DNA of 64,000 bases, from contig CM042087.1 of NCBI GenBank assembly GCA_023512835.1, forward strand, positions 7,136,550 to 7,200,549. Reading direction: 5' to 3'. The position numbers and the translations under genes are program-made. How positions within the stretch are numbered: the first letter of the stretch is position 1; each line of letters opens with the position of its first letter. Under the pieces are notes generated by a model, which was not told the DNA's origin, did not search any database, and worked only from the letters and a program-made list of their open reading frames with translations. Source of the DNA: Taxillus chinensis. Taxonomy: Eukaryota; Streptophyta; Magnoliopsida; Santalales; Loranthaceae. Positions 44,913-57,562 of this stretch are shown in pieces.

Positions 44913-46477
44913 ATGAATGTTTCCATTTCTTTTTGCAGACATACAAATAAAGAATACATAGCAAGCAAACTCATGAGATAGTCTAGTAAACCATATACTT
45001 TTAACATTTTATTATGACTTACAATATTTTTAGCGGCAATCTCTGTGACCTGTTCACCATTTTTCCTTTTTCTACTTTTGATATACAAGTCAGTCCTTGT
45101 TTGAGCTCGACCATCCATCATTTCCTATAAATTATTCATAAACAACACACAATTGAAATAAATATAAGAGGAGATCAACTGAACGGTGAAGGTAACTAGA
45201 TGAATGGACAAAATTGTACAAAAATTGGCATTTTTAAACAGAATTGTCTTCAATAACCAGAAACAGAATTGTCCAAAAAGCAAAGGAATTTTCCAGAATA
45301 GAATAGAAACAGAATTTGTCCAAAAACAGAAACAGAATTGTCCAAAAAAGTATATAAATTAATAAAAAACAAAATTTTGATAGTCAATGAGTGATTACAA
45401 CTATGTAATAGTTTAATGAAATTACAATATTGAACCATTACACTTATCGCATTCTTTTTGGCATCTATATATATGGTTTTTTTATTCACTACACACTATA
45501 ATTATATCCACGAAAAACAAATTCAAATATAGTTACCAGTTGCAAGGTCTTTCTTGAGGTTTTCACAGCCAAAGGGAGCGGAAGAGAAGGAAAGGAAATG
45601 TTCTACAAGAATGATTTTGTAGACATTTTTGCTGCAAGATGTCACAGGTGAAGTGAGTGCATAATTAAATATACGCGACTCATGGATGTAAATTGTGACA
45701 CCAAGGTGCTGCATGCACCCCTCAACAAGTACATTTAATCAACAACGAAACTACACTTGTCTAGGTAATATTAAAACTATTATAGTTCCCGCTCGTGTAA
45801 ACTATTTGAGAATATCCACTATAAGGACTACATTTTGTTGAGATACATTCATATCAGGAGTTGGTTCCACTCACACACATCAATGGTGTCACCCAGATTT
45901 GAACTGAAAATATTACAGCCATTTTTATGATCTTTATGATTTAATAAAGTCCTGATACTAAAATGGAAGGGGGTACTAAATAAAGAGATGAAAACTCCAT
46001 AACGAAAGAGGGCTTAAAGCAAAGTTGGGCAATGTTAAACCAAATAAAGAGATATAGGGATCCGGAGGGATGGAGCAAGTGCTGATGAACCCGTGTCGGG
46101 CATAGTCTGGACCTAAAGGAGACTGAATCTGACAACTAATGAGGACGAACTGCAATTGTGATACAAATTTAATGATATTGCTAATGGGTTCTATGACTGT
46201 ACAACATTAGATGATGATACATTGTAATTCAATGAAGATCTATGATCTCTATCATGAATGCTAATGGTACAAGGACGTACCAGCTCATGAGCCAATCGGG
46301 CATATGTTTTGCTTCCTAAAGTATGTACGTCCTTTTGGAAGCTTCGTGAGGTCTTGTTTTTCACACTTTTAGCCTATAAAAAAATGAAAAAAAATTCAAT
46401 AGAAACCATTTACAATTGAAATCTGGTTAATGTGTGCACATAACATGTTGAACATACCTTTCCTTCTGGAGATAACC
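44913..46477 (-). pseudogene. CACTA (En/Spm) transposase remnant with introns
   Basis: Three exon-like blocks lie on the minus strand. The first ends AGAAGGAAAG before a GTATGT donor (46458-46477). The second is 46373-46281, exactly 31 codons (KNKTSRSFQKDVHTLGSKTY then ARLAHEL), with an AG acceptor after a T-rich tract and a GTACGT donor. The third is 45124-45025 (MMDGRAQTRTDLYIKSRKRK then NGEQVTEIAAKNI), again with AG acceptor and GTAAGT donor. The blocks resemble the Transposase_24 (Ptta/En/Spm) domain of plant CACTA elements. The rest is AT-rich, probably intron or decayed sequence. The gene is cut by the LTR at 46478 and ends near the Sirevirus array. Confidence 0.65.
45240..45350. repeat. 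Short repeats AAACAGAATTGTCCAAAAA
   Basis: Four or five imperfect copies of AGAAACAGAATTGTCCAAAA occur close together inside the CACTA remnant. They may be an expansion within an intron. Confidence 0.6.
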
Positions 46478-48865
46478 TGTCACGCCCCCGAATTCTAGGG
46501 AACCCGGAACCGGGTACATGACTTCCCCTTGCCCGCACCCGATAGGTCAAGGAGTTGGCGACTAGCACCAATAGAGACTACACCGCGGGTGCTGTCTCAA
46601 ATATGCAACCCTGTACAGTCATACATCAAGGGTAATCATGTACTTTCCCATATATCATCATGCATACAATGAGTCAAACAGTCATACAGACATCACATCA
46701 TACAGTATGCAAATACAACTTTCCACGGACCCATGTCCGGGATATCACATAAAACACTACAGAATATAAGTGTATCATACATCAGAGTAGTGGGCGTCCT
46801 CCTGGAAGAAAGTCCTCCACTAGTCTCGGGTCACACCTAAAAAGGGTAAACAACAAGTAGGGGTGAGCGACAAGCTCAGTAGGTGACCCCAAAACTCCAC
46901 ATCATGCAACACATATAAGTCTATACTATATGCTCAGTGTACTCGTGCACCGTGTAGTGTGCACAATCATCAGGACTCGACCGCAAACAAACATCAGGAC
47001 TCAGCCTGCCCACACAGGACAACTTGTCCACGATCCTCCATGGGATCCCAGCTCAGGGCACTCAGCCCTAGCTCCACGAGCTCAACGGCTCAACTCAGGC
47101 CTTAGCCTGTCCACAGCGCGATATGACCGGCCACAGTCACCACACAGGCCTGCCATCGGTGCATATGCCTGCCACGTCAACCACATAGCACCATCGACGC
47201 ATCACGGTGAGAACCCAAACAAGTCACGGAGTCCATGCCCCAATACCTCACACCAACATACTAACATTAGTATGGTATGTCATTCTCAACCTTTCCTTTA
47301 CAACTATTGCCAGTCTTCACAAGTAAATCCTTAATCCTTGATTTATGAAGGAAGTACCCATAGCAGCTATTTTCTTGAAATCAAAAGTCCCGGCATTGGG
47401 TTCCCATAGCATAACTAAGATAATCTGATTTTTGGGGATTTTTCTGAGATGTCTAACCCCACTTTCCAAAAATTCACCACTACGAACTTTTGGGTTTTTT
47501 TCGAGATTTTACACTAAAACCCAATTTTCACATTTTGAAATAGTGGGAATTAATTTTTCTAGTATTTTTCTTTGAATCCAAATGGGGGGTATTTCGTTAT
47601 TTACATTGTACCTTAAGTATAATACTTACATGTGCAGATGGGTATAGGTTGCAATGTAAATAGGTCCAGTCCAGTGCTGTACAGTGTCCAGTTACACTGC
47701 AGAAGCTGCGACTCGTAGCTCAGAACTGTAGTGCGCCTCAGAGACTCGTAGCTGCATAACGCGCCTCGAAGACTCGAAGCGGGTCTTCGATCTTCGACCT
47801 ACGAGGCTACGAACTTCGATCCTTCGGCTACGAACTTCGACATTCGGACTACGGGTCTATGAATCTACGAACCTTCGAACTACGAACTACGAACCTACGA
47901 ACTACGGGTCTACGAACTACGACCCTACGACCCAGAACTTCGGATTTTCGTCAGTTCGACCCAGTAACGCGCCCAGGGTACTGTTCATCGTTGTTTTTGC
48001 CTGTTCTTCGTCTGGAATCAACCCAGTAATCCCCAGACATGCACAAACACGCATCCTACGCAACAGACTGCGATATTTACCTCAAAATGCGTCTAGAACG
48101 CCTCTAAATCGCACGGAAACAACAGAAACACGCATCAAATTCCAAATTTCTAGAAATCTAGATCTAAACCCAAATTTCCATGGTTGACTTATCAACTCTC
48201 ACGAAAAACACAATTAATTAACCCCAAAATCACAGAAACATATATCCACAATGATATAAAATAGTTCTTAACCACAAATCTTATGCTAAACCATTAGATC
48301 TAACCCAAAATTGGTTTTCCCCAAATTCTAGGGTTCATGGTCAATTTCATAAATCATGATAAATTCGTGCATACCAAGCATAGAATCAAGATAAGAAGTT
48401 CAAGGACACCTACTTGAAGTGAATCTTTGAGCTCCACGAACCCAAATGGCCAAGGCTTCCAAGCTCTCTCTCTCAAACGCACAAACGTGAAACGTAAAGT
48501 GAAAGCTTCCTCTTTTTTTTTGCTGCTATTTATATTTCTGCCAGTCAACTGACCTAGTCAACCATTATCCCAGTCAATAATTGACCTCCAAGGCCCCGAA
48601 CTCCAAATTGAGTCAAACTACAGTCAAAACACTCGAAATGACGAGTGCAACACTAAACAGATATTATTACACCCAAATGACCGCCCAAACGCAAAGTCAA
48701 CCAATAAACCCTAAAAAGTCAACAATCGGGTCAAACGGGGCCCCGACTCAGAATCGGGCCCAAGTACAGTCAAAATGCTCACATCGATGACTACACTACC
48801 GTCCAGATAGTTACATTCCCATACAATGACTATCTCTCAAAACTACCCGAATACGAGTCTTTACA
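46478..48865 (-). mobile_element. 3' LTR of Tekay-type element II
   Basis: A 2388 bp LTR on the minus strand runs from TGTAAAGACTCGTATTCGGG (48865) to GGGGGCGTGACA (46478). It contains the TACGAA repeat block (47700-47960). The second copy at 57563-59567 is nearly identical over the shared 2 kb, so the element is fairly young. Confidence 0.92.
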
Positions 48866-49121
48866 TCCTCCCCACCTTAGGACTTTTCGTCCTCGAAAAT
48901 AAAACACATGCCCAAAGGACATAGCAAAATTCAAGCTCAATGTCCCAATAACAAAACATAAAACATGATCACCGATCACACATGTGCAATGCAACTCGCA
49001 ACAAGCCAAAAGGGCTGACAAAATCCAATAACAACGAGCTAAACCACATCATAAACCATATATGCAAAACAAATGCATAAAACATAACTCATACCTCAGG
49101 GAAGGTCCTCACATCCTCCCC
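48866..49121 (-). other. 3' UTR and polypurine tract of element II
   Basis: A purine tract (CCTAAGGTGGGGAGGA on the minus strand, 48882-48866) abuts the LTR; the remainder is non-coding. Confidence 0.75.
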
Positions 49122-51498
49122 TCAGGACTGATCGTCCTCGAACAACTCAGAATGAAGAATCCGCATCTGGCTCTCTTTCTCCCAAGTCTGCTCCTCCATG
49201 CCTAGTGGGATCGTCTTGCCTCGCAAGACCTGGTCCCGCCTGTCTAAAATCTGTGCCGGCATCTCAACAACGGCACCATCATCAGCCAAGTCTATCTCGT
49301 GATAGTCCAACACATGAGAAGGATCTGGGTGATACCGCCTCAACTGAGACACATGAAACACATCATGTACTCGCGCCAACTCTGGTGGCAAAGCTAATCG
49401 GCGAATCACCCACGTCCAAACCTCCGATGCCCTCGATGCGGCGAAACCCACAAAAATACACGGTCACCCACCTCAAACTGCAAGGGTCGACGCCTCTAGT
49501 CCGCATAGGACTTCTGCCTACTCTTCGCTGTCAACATGCGCTGTCGAATCAACTGCACTATCTCCGTGGTTTCTCGAACCATATCGGGACCGAGAACTGT
49601 TGTCTCTCCCGTCTGCGCCCAACACAAGGGTGATCTACACGGCCGCCCATACAGTGCCTCATACGGAGCCATCCCAATCGTGGCCAGATAACTGTTGTTG
49701 TAAGAGAACTCCACCAAAGGAAGGTGAGTCTCCCAACAACCTCCAAAATCTAGGACACAGGCACGTAACATATCCTCGAGTGTCTGAATCGTCCGCTCCG
49801 ACTGACCATCCGTCTGCGGATGAAAGGCCATCTCGAGGTTCACCCTAGTACCCAAAGCTCGCTGCAGCTGTCTCCAAAACTGAGATGTAAACCTCGCATC
49901 CCGATCAGATACAATAGATAATGGGACTCCATGCAACCGCACAATAACATCAATATACCTCTGTCCCAAAGTCCTCATTGGGTCTGTCTCTCGAATCGGA
50001 ATAAAATGTTCCGATTTGGTCAACCGGTCCACAATAACCCATATAGTGTCGTGTCCCCTGGAACGAGGAAGTCCAGTGACAAAATCCATGGTCACGTGGT
50101 CCCATTTCCACTCTGGCACTGGCAATGGCTGCAACTCACCAGCTGATCTCAGATGCTCTGCCTTGACCTGCTGATAGGTCAAACACCTCCTCACAAAATC
50201 AGCAATGGCCTTCTTTAGGCCTAGCCACCAAAACTGCCTCCTCACGGCATGGTACATCTTGGTCCCACCAGGATGTACAGCTAACCTCGACTGGTGAAAT
50301 TCCCGAAGAACCTCCTCCTGAAGAGAAGTGGGAACTATCAATCTACCCCTATACCGCAGCATATGCTCTGCATCCTCGGTCCAATCGGAAGGTGCGCCCT
50401 GGTCGAATCCCGTCCCTGATGACCTCACAATCAATGTCCCCCAACCGATCCTCTATGATCCTACGTTGTAACTCGGGATCGCGACGACAACACCGAGGGT
50501 CCCTCGCCCCTCGCCGGTCACCATCTGCAACCGCATCGCCGCTAACCGACCCATCATCTCCCATTCCTTAATGGCACAATGGGCCACCACGGCCCCGCTC
50601 TTCCTACTCGAGCATCCGCCACCACGTTACCCTTCCCAGGGGTATACATCATATCAAACCGAAATCGCTACAGGTACTCCACCCACCGCCTCGCCTAAGG
50701 TTCAGGTCTCGCCGAGAGAAGATATATTGCAAGCTCTTGTGGTCCGTATACACCACAAACTTCTCCCCCAAGGAGATAATGCCGCCCGACTCTTTAAAGC
50801 AATGATCACGCAGCCTAACTCCAAATCATGCGTGGGATAGCTCTGCTCATGTGGTCTCAACTGCCTAGATCCATAAGCAATCACCTGCCGAGTCTGCATC
50901 AACACACAACCAAGTCCCACCCTGGAAGCATCACAATACACCTCGAAAGGCACACCCTCCTGTGGAAGAATCAAGATAGGTGCTGAGGTCAATCGTGCCT
51001 TCAGCTCCATGAAAGCACTCTCACACGCATCAGACCAAATGAAAGGAACTCCCTTCCTAGTCAAGTGTGTCATAGGAGCTGCCAACCTGGAAAAATCCTC
51101 CACGAACCTCCGATAGTAGCCTGCCAAACCAAGGAAGCTATGAATCTCAAACACGTTCGTGGGCCTCTTCCACGACATGACTGCCTCAATCTTCTCAGGA
51201 TCCAATGTGATACCCTCCGAAGATACCACATGCCCCAAGAAGTGCACCTATTGCAACCAGAAGTCACATTTTGTGAACTTCACATACAACCGGTGCTCTC
51301 GCAAGGTCTGCAACACAACCTGCAAATGCTCCTCATGCTCCCTCTTGGTCGCTGAATAGACCAAAATATCGTCGATGAACACCACAACGAACATATCTAA
51401 ATATGGAGCAAACACCTGGTTCATCAATCCCATAAACACTGCTGGAGCATTCGTGAGCCCAAACGGCATCACAAGCCACTCATAATGCCCGTAACGAC
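49122..51498 (-). pseudogene. Element II pol, 3' part: RT, RNase H, integrase, chromodomain
   Basis: From the solo LTR insertion leftward: end of reverse transcriptase ([27 protein letters not shown]), RNase H ([16 protein letters not shown]), integrase ([43 protein letters not shown]: Asp, Asp and Glu present), and a C-terminal chromodomain-like end (QILDRRDQVLRGKTIPL then EEQTWEKE). The integrase zinc finger has CLTYQQ where CLTCQQ is usual, so one zinc ligand is lost. A stop splits RT at about 51248, frames shift near 50700 and 50500, and the chromodomain has a small deletion after TIPL. Stop near 49122. Confidence 0.9.
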
Positions 51499-54400
51499 TG
51501 TTGTACCCCATTTTGACCGGGTTAGATCGCAACCGTACTTCACGAAGAACCACTAAGTGATAGAGGATGACATTCGGAGAACAACGCACTTGATCACACT
51601 TGATTCCGAGGAGAAATGAAATGATTATGACAAAAGTACCAAGTTGAATTGGACAACCGGTGGGCAGCCCGCTATTTTATTAATAACTTCCTTGATACTT
51701 GTCGTAATCCAACAAAGTCAATTGAATTGATTAGATAACATCTTTATCTATCATTTCCAATTGGTTTGAGAATATTCCGGGTTGTATTCAATTAGTTATG
51801 ATTTTTCAAAGTTGGCAACCAAACCTTGTACAAATTTGGGGGAGACAGCTAGTGCGCAGCACACTATTTTGACAATAACTTTCTAAATACTTATTGGATC
51901 TGAATAAAGTCAATTGAATTAGTTAGATAACATCTTTATCTATCATCTCCAACTGGTTTTAGGGTAATCTGAGTTCTGTGCAATTATCTATGAATTTTTG
52001 AATCGGACTGGCAGAATGCTCATTTTATCATATACCTTTGTGCGGTATTTCCCACTTTTCTCCTAAATGGCTGATCCTTTTGGACTGATTCTACTTTCAG
52101 AAGATAGATAACAGAATTTCGAGCAAAACAAGACCAATTTGGCTCTAATCCGAGCTTTGTGGAGAAAGTTATGAATTTTTTAAGTTGCCCCGGAAATCTG
52201 CCAATTTTTCACGAATTTTGGTCCTTCATATGCATGTTTGTCCCACATTGCCAGTTTTGCTTCTCCTTCGCCCAGTATATATACAAAGGCACTCCTTACA
52301 CAGCAAGTGATAACAAGAGAGGCCTAAGGAAGCCCAAGTAGAGGCACCACGTGGCGACCAAGCCCACACACGGAAATTTTTTGGGAAGCCCAAATCCGGT
52401 GGTCAAACTTGGTCAAATCCGGACTAAGCACAAATCCGGACTAAGCCCAAATCCGGTGGTCAAACTTGGTCAAATTTGGACTAAGCCCAAATCCGGACTA
52501 AGCCCAGATCCGGTGGTCAAACTTGGTCAAATCCGAGCTAAGTCCACTGATGCGGAATAAGGACTTACTGATGCGGACTAAGCCCAAATTCGGTGGTCAA
52601 ACTTGGTCAACTGATGCGGAATAAGGACTTACTGATGCGGACTGAGCCCAGATCCGGTAGTCAAACTTGGTCAAATCCGGACTAAGCCCAAATCCGGTGG
52701 TCAAACTTGGTCAAATCCGAACTAAGCCCAGATCCGGTGGTCAAACTTGGTCAAATCCGAGCTAAGTCCACTGATGCGGAATAAGGACTTACTGATGCGG
52801 ACTAAGCCCAAATCCGGTGGTCGAACTTGGTCAACTGATGCGGAATAAGGCCACTGATCCGGAATAAGCCCGGATCCGGAGGTCAAACCTGATCAAATCC
52901 GAGCTAAGCCCATTGATGCAGAATAAGTTCATTAGTGCGAAGTAAGGACATATTGATGCTGAATAAGGCCACTGATCCGGAATAAGCCCAGATCCGGAGG
53001 TCAAACCTGGTCAAATCCGAGCTAAGTCCACTGATGCGGAATAAGGACTTACTGATGCGGACTAAGCCCAAATCTGGTGGTCAAACTTGGTCAACTAATG
53101 CGGAATAAGGCCACTGATCCGGAATAAGCCCGGATCCGGAGGTCAAACCTGGTCAATAATTTTGAAAAACTTTAAAATAGCTCCTCTACAGGTCTAGGAG
53201 TGACTCTAAAGCACCGAGACTCTGAAAAATCCAGAAAATTCTTTTTAAGTTCATTAAATGCCACCAGTGTCTCGGAACCCCCTTTTTAAGCGTGGGAATT
53301 GAGGAGTCTCCGAATATTAAATTCAAATGTCTCGAAACTCCATTTTTGAGCATAGGGACGGAAGACCTCTGTAATTAAATATCATTTTCCTCGGGATATC
53401 TCAGTTGACCTTGGAGATTGCATAACTATTAATTTCCAACGGCTCTAATACATCCGGAAATGCATTCTGCCCTTACCCACCAAAGCGTCCAGGTACAACA
53501 GAGGATTAAATACGATTTATTTATTTTCAGGCACGGGGACTCCTTTTTCAAAGCACGGGAACTGTGAATTATTGTAAATCGCTGGGAACCGAGAATCCCA
53601 TTTCCGAAGTCATTAATTCATTGGAACGATGTAGTTGACTCATGGGGACTGTAAGGCATCCAATAAATGCCGAGGCACGGGCTGTCTCCCCTGAGATTCC
53701 TATAAATAGACTGCCCCAAGAGGTAAGGAGGGGGGGCATCGATTATCAAGTATCAGAGGGAATTATCACGCATCAGAAGATATTATTCAGAGAGAGGAAA
53801 AATCATAGAAAGATATACTTATCTTCAAGCACTTAAAGGGAACGTTCCAAGCCAAGGAGGGAGCATTCTGGAAACGTGGAAATTGAAGGCTTAAAGCAGG
53901 GAAGGGAAGCTGCATTTTTCTTTCTAACCTTTGTGTTTTCAGGGAATCTTTTTGAAGAAGGATTTCCAAGCTCGGCCATAAAACCACCCAGGTTCTTTCC
54001 TTTATTTTCTTCATGTTTAAACTGTTAAAACTTCTTTTCTCAAATGTTTTGAAGTGAAACGGTTTCTCTTTTAACTCTCATTCCCCCTTTTTTTTCTTCA
54101 AAAATAAAAAAAGGACAATCAAAGAACACATTTTCTAGAAAAATTAAAACAGGGCCTGGGCGGTCATGAGGGTTAAGTCCTAGATGCTCATATCCTAGTT
54201 TGCCTGGGCCAATATCAATTGTGGCAGTATTCTCATATCTCAATTTAAATGATTTTTGTTTTCTTTTCTAAAAAAGAAAATCACTTTTGTTTTCTAAAAG
54301 AAATGCAATACTGTCACATGGGCCTAGATCCCACATTCTTTTTCTAAAATTAGAATGTACTTCTTTTTATTTGCTTTAAAATCCTTTTTTGTTGTTTTAA

Positions 54401-54772
54401 GGCCTAGATCCTAAAAATTCTCTTTTTTCGAAAATAAAAAATATAAAAAAATAACTTCTTTTGAATAATGCAAGCAAACACCCATAGATCAAGACTAGGT
54501 ACCAATTGTGGGCGTTGTGGGGGTACAAGAGTTTTTCTTCCTTCCCCACACGTAACCGACTCCCGAACTTAAATCTCTGAACTGTAGACCTTTCTTCTTT
54601 TAGGTGCCCAATCACACCTCTAATTTGTTTGGTGGCGACTCTGTGTTTTTCTTTTCTTTCATGGTTTGTGTGAGCCTTGTGCAGGGATGACTCTAGGATC
54701 AACTGAATAAACTAGCATGGAGTCCCTTTCACAAAAGCCAACAATGAGCCCGGTCAAAAATGGGTGATGACA
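51499..54772. mobile_element. Solo Tat-type LTR inside element II
   Basis: A 3274 bp LTR begins TGTTGTACCCCATTTTGACC and ends GGTCAAAAATGGGTGATGACA-like (54750-54772). It is flanked by a perfect 5 bp duplication ACGAC (51494-51498 and 54773-54777). Near its right end it has the GGGCGTTGTGGGGGTAC, ACACGTAACCGACTCCCG and GGTGGCGACTC module shared with the Tat LTR at 5319-7922, so it reads plus. A tandem array fills 52385-53155. The two ends form an imperfect inverted repeat of about 17-23 bp. ORFs inside it are shadows. Confidence 0.92.
52385..53155 (+). repeat. Tandem array in the solo Tat LTR
   Basis: About 15 alternating units are built from CCAAATCCGGTGGTCAAACT, TGGTCAAATCCGGACTAAGC and ACTGATGCGGAATAAGGACT. 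The last motif is the same GATGCGGARTAAGGA seen in the Sirevirus and other Tat LTRs. Confidence 0.9.
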
Positions 54773-54777
54773 ACGAC

Positions 54778-55804
54778 AACTGAACACGGTCTTAGGGATA
54801 TCTGCCTCCCTAACCCTCAACTGATGGTATCCAGATCTCAAGTCTATCTTGGAAAACCATCTCGCACCTCGAAACTGATCGAACAGGTCATCAATCCTCG
54901 GCAATGGATACCTGTTCTTCACGATCACCTGGTTCGGCTTCCGGTAGTCTATACCAAGGTGAAGTGAACCATCCGCCTTCTTGGCGAACAATACTGGAGC
55001 ACCCCACGGTGAGCTACTCTGCCTGATAAAGCCTCGCGCCAATAGGTCATCTATCTGTCTCTTGAGCTCTCTAAGCTCTGTCGGTGCCATCCTGTAGGCC
55101 GCTAACCTGATCGGTGTTGTCCCTGGCAACAACTCGATCAAAAACTCTACCTCCCTCACGGGTGGCAAACTGACCAAGTCCTCGAGAAACACATCCGGGA
55201 ACTGATCTACAATGGGTGGCAAAACAGCCTTCCCCTCTCTCCTCCTGTCAACCAATGTCAAGCTGGCTAACTGGTGGGTCACATCACCCCACCCATGCCT
55301 CAATGGTCCCAACCTGCATGCCTCCTCAGTCCACTCACCCACAAAGACACCCCGCGTGCCCTCTGGTGTGAGGAACGTCACACACCGTCGAAAACAATCA
55401 ATCTTGGCTTCCACGGAGACCAACCAATCCATACCCAGGATAACATCAAAATCATCTAACTCCATGACATACAAATCACACATCAGGTTAACACCCCCAA
55501 GTGTTACCTGACAAGCACGACAGATACTCTCAAGTATCACAATTCCACCCAAAGGTGAAGCAACCATCAGAGACTGACTCACTGTCTCCTGGTCTAACTC
55601 TAATCCAACCACCGTAGCATACGAAATAAAAGAATGGGTAGCACCAGTATCAATCAAAACTGAACAAATAGTATGAGAAATGATGATGGTACCTCTCACC
55701 ACTGAAGGTCCTGCTCCTGCCTCGTCCACTGGTGGAACCTCTGCCTCTCTGCTGGTAAGGGCAAAAATCCTCCCTCGTGGCCCACTGCCACTAGCCTGGC
55801 CCAT
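54778..55804 (-). pseudogene. Element II pol, 5' part: protease and start of RT
   Basis: It reads from [11 protein letters not shown] (55804): protease ([12 protein letters not shown]), a connection region, and the RT N-terminus ([46 protein letters not shown]). The frame is cut at 54777 by the solo LTR and resumes at 51498 in RYGHYEW. CIDYRK has become GIDYRK. Gag lies directly upstream (55824). Confidence 0.9.
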
Positions 55805-55823
55805 TGGGGCCTTGCCCCGCTGA

Positions 55824-57071
55824 TCAACATGACCCTGCGCCTCCCACTGAGGCTGCTACACCGCAGGTCGCATCTGCGTGCTCTGTGTCGGCGGCACCGA
55901 CCTCTCGAGACGGAGCCCCACTCCTCCGTCCCCGATCTCTCGGACGAGGGCCTACACTGCTGGTTGAGCTAAGGGTAACACATTCCCTAGCTCCATGCCC
56001 CACTTTCCCGCATCGGAAACAGGTCATCTTTTTCCTTGGGCAGTCTCTCGAGACATGCCCAGTCAAACCACAACTCCAACAAGCCCCTGGCCTCCTGCTG
56101 GATGAACTCTCACGAGGTCCCACCGCCTGGCTGGAAACCCTCTGCACCTGCCTCCTCTCAGGCTGAGGAGCACTGCTCTCCCCACTCTGTCTCTTCTTGC
56201 CCGAACCTGCCGAACCGCCCGGCCTCTGGGCTCTCGCTCGATCCCGACCTCGCTCAATAATGAGCGCCTTGTCAACCGCCTCCCGGTAGCTGGTCAACTG
56301 CATCGGTTCCAGCTGTCTTCTCAGAGATGGCCTCAAGCCCTGAATGAAGTCCTGCGTCTTCCGGCCTTCCTTTGCCTAAGCCTCCAGAGCAAACCGCCCT
56401 AAATCTATGAAGGCTTGCACATACTCACCCACCGTCTGGCCACCCTGCTGAAGCTTATAATACTCTCTCCGTCGGGCATACTGTATCGAGCTGGGAAAAT
56501 ACTCCCCAAAGAAGCGCTCAACAAACTCTGTCCAACTCATCTGACTGCCATGGACAGCTCTTGTGGATTCCCACCACCTGCGTGGGATACCCAACAGATA
56601 ATGTGTCGCCACTCGCACCCGCTCCTCATCTGGCACCCCAATCATCTCAAAGATGTCCTCTGTCCATCTAATCCAGTCCTCGGCTACCTCTGGCCGCGAA
56701 CCATCCTCAAAAGTCCTGGGTGCGTGTTTTAAAAACTACGCAGCCTAGTCCACTCCTCGTCGTGCTGGCTCTATCATGACCTCCTGCTGGTGCACATCCT
56801 GTACCACTTTTGCCTCCTGCTGCTGAGGCTGTGGTGGCTGCTGAGGCTGTTGTTGCCTCTTCAGCTCATCCACCTCTCTAGCCATATCCCTCATCGAGCC
56901 CTGTATACCCTGCATGGCCTCCTGCAACTGAATCAACACCTGAGCCAAATCAGGTCCTACAACGGGAGCTGACGATCTCTGCTGCGGGCTCTGTTGCCCC
57001 TGGTGCCCCGACTCTATCGTGGGCTCCTCTGCCGGGCCTTGGCCTCGGATAGCTCTCCTCGGTGGTGCCAT
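55824..57071 (-). pseudogene. Element II gag
   Basis: The start is ATG 57071 (MAPPRRAIRGQG), supported by the homologous MPPRR starts of elements I and III. It has a Gln-rich coiled-coil-like region (VDELKRQQQPQQPPQPQQQE), the capsid domain (WTEFVERFFGEYFPSSIQYA, GEYVQAFIDLGRFALEA) and two zinc knuckles (CWSCGLTGHVSRDC and CFRCGKVGHGAREC, 56110-55980). In-frame stops lie at about 56744 and 56377. Gag and pol were probably one ORF, as in other chromoviruses. Confidence 0.9.
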
Positions 57072-57547
57072 CACACTGGCCACAACAACAAACAACAAAT
57101 GATCAATACTAGCACTGCTAGCAAAAATAGCCATCAAAGGCACAACCGACTTGTAGGTTCTCACCACACGACCCGTAGGTCCATACCATGCATATAGCAT
57201 CGTGTCCCTCATCAAGGTACACCACACGACCCATAGGTCCACAACCATGCATATAACATCGTGTCACCCCTCAGGGTACACCACAATCAAGTCCTGGCTC
57301 TCACGGCCACGTGCCATCCTGGCACCACATACAAGCACATCACACACAAAGATAATCTAGTGCCCAATATGCACACAATCATACCACTAGCAATGCACCC
57401 TATGTATGCTCCTAGGATGATCTAACTGACACCAAAATAACCTAGAACACATGTAAGGATTGCGTTGATCAGGCACCCACCCTACAGTTTTCCAAGTCAC
57501 ATGGAATCAATTAACCACCCTTCACTAACCTAGGTCCACTAGACCAT
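57072..57547 (-). other. Leader of element II
   Basis: This is about 475 bp of non-coding DNA between primer site and gag. A roughly 60 bp direct repeat (CATGCATATARCATCGTGTC, preceded by CCATAGGTCC-like sequence) occurs at about 57170-57290. Confidence 0.7.
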
Positions 57548-57559
57548 GCTCTGATACCA
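57548..57559 (-). other. Primer binding site, element II
   Basis: TGGTATCAGAGC on the minus strand, three bases from the LTR end at 57563, complementary to initiator Met tRNA. Confidence 0.92.
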
Positions 57560-57562
57560 ACT

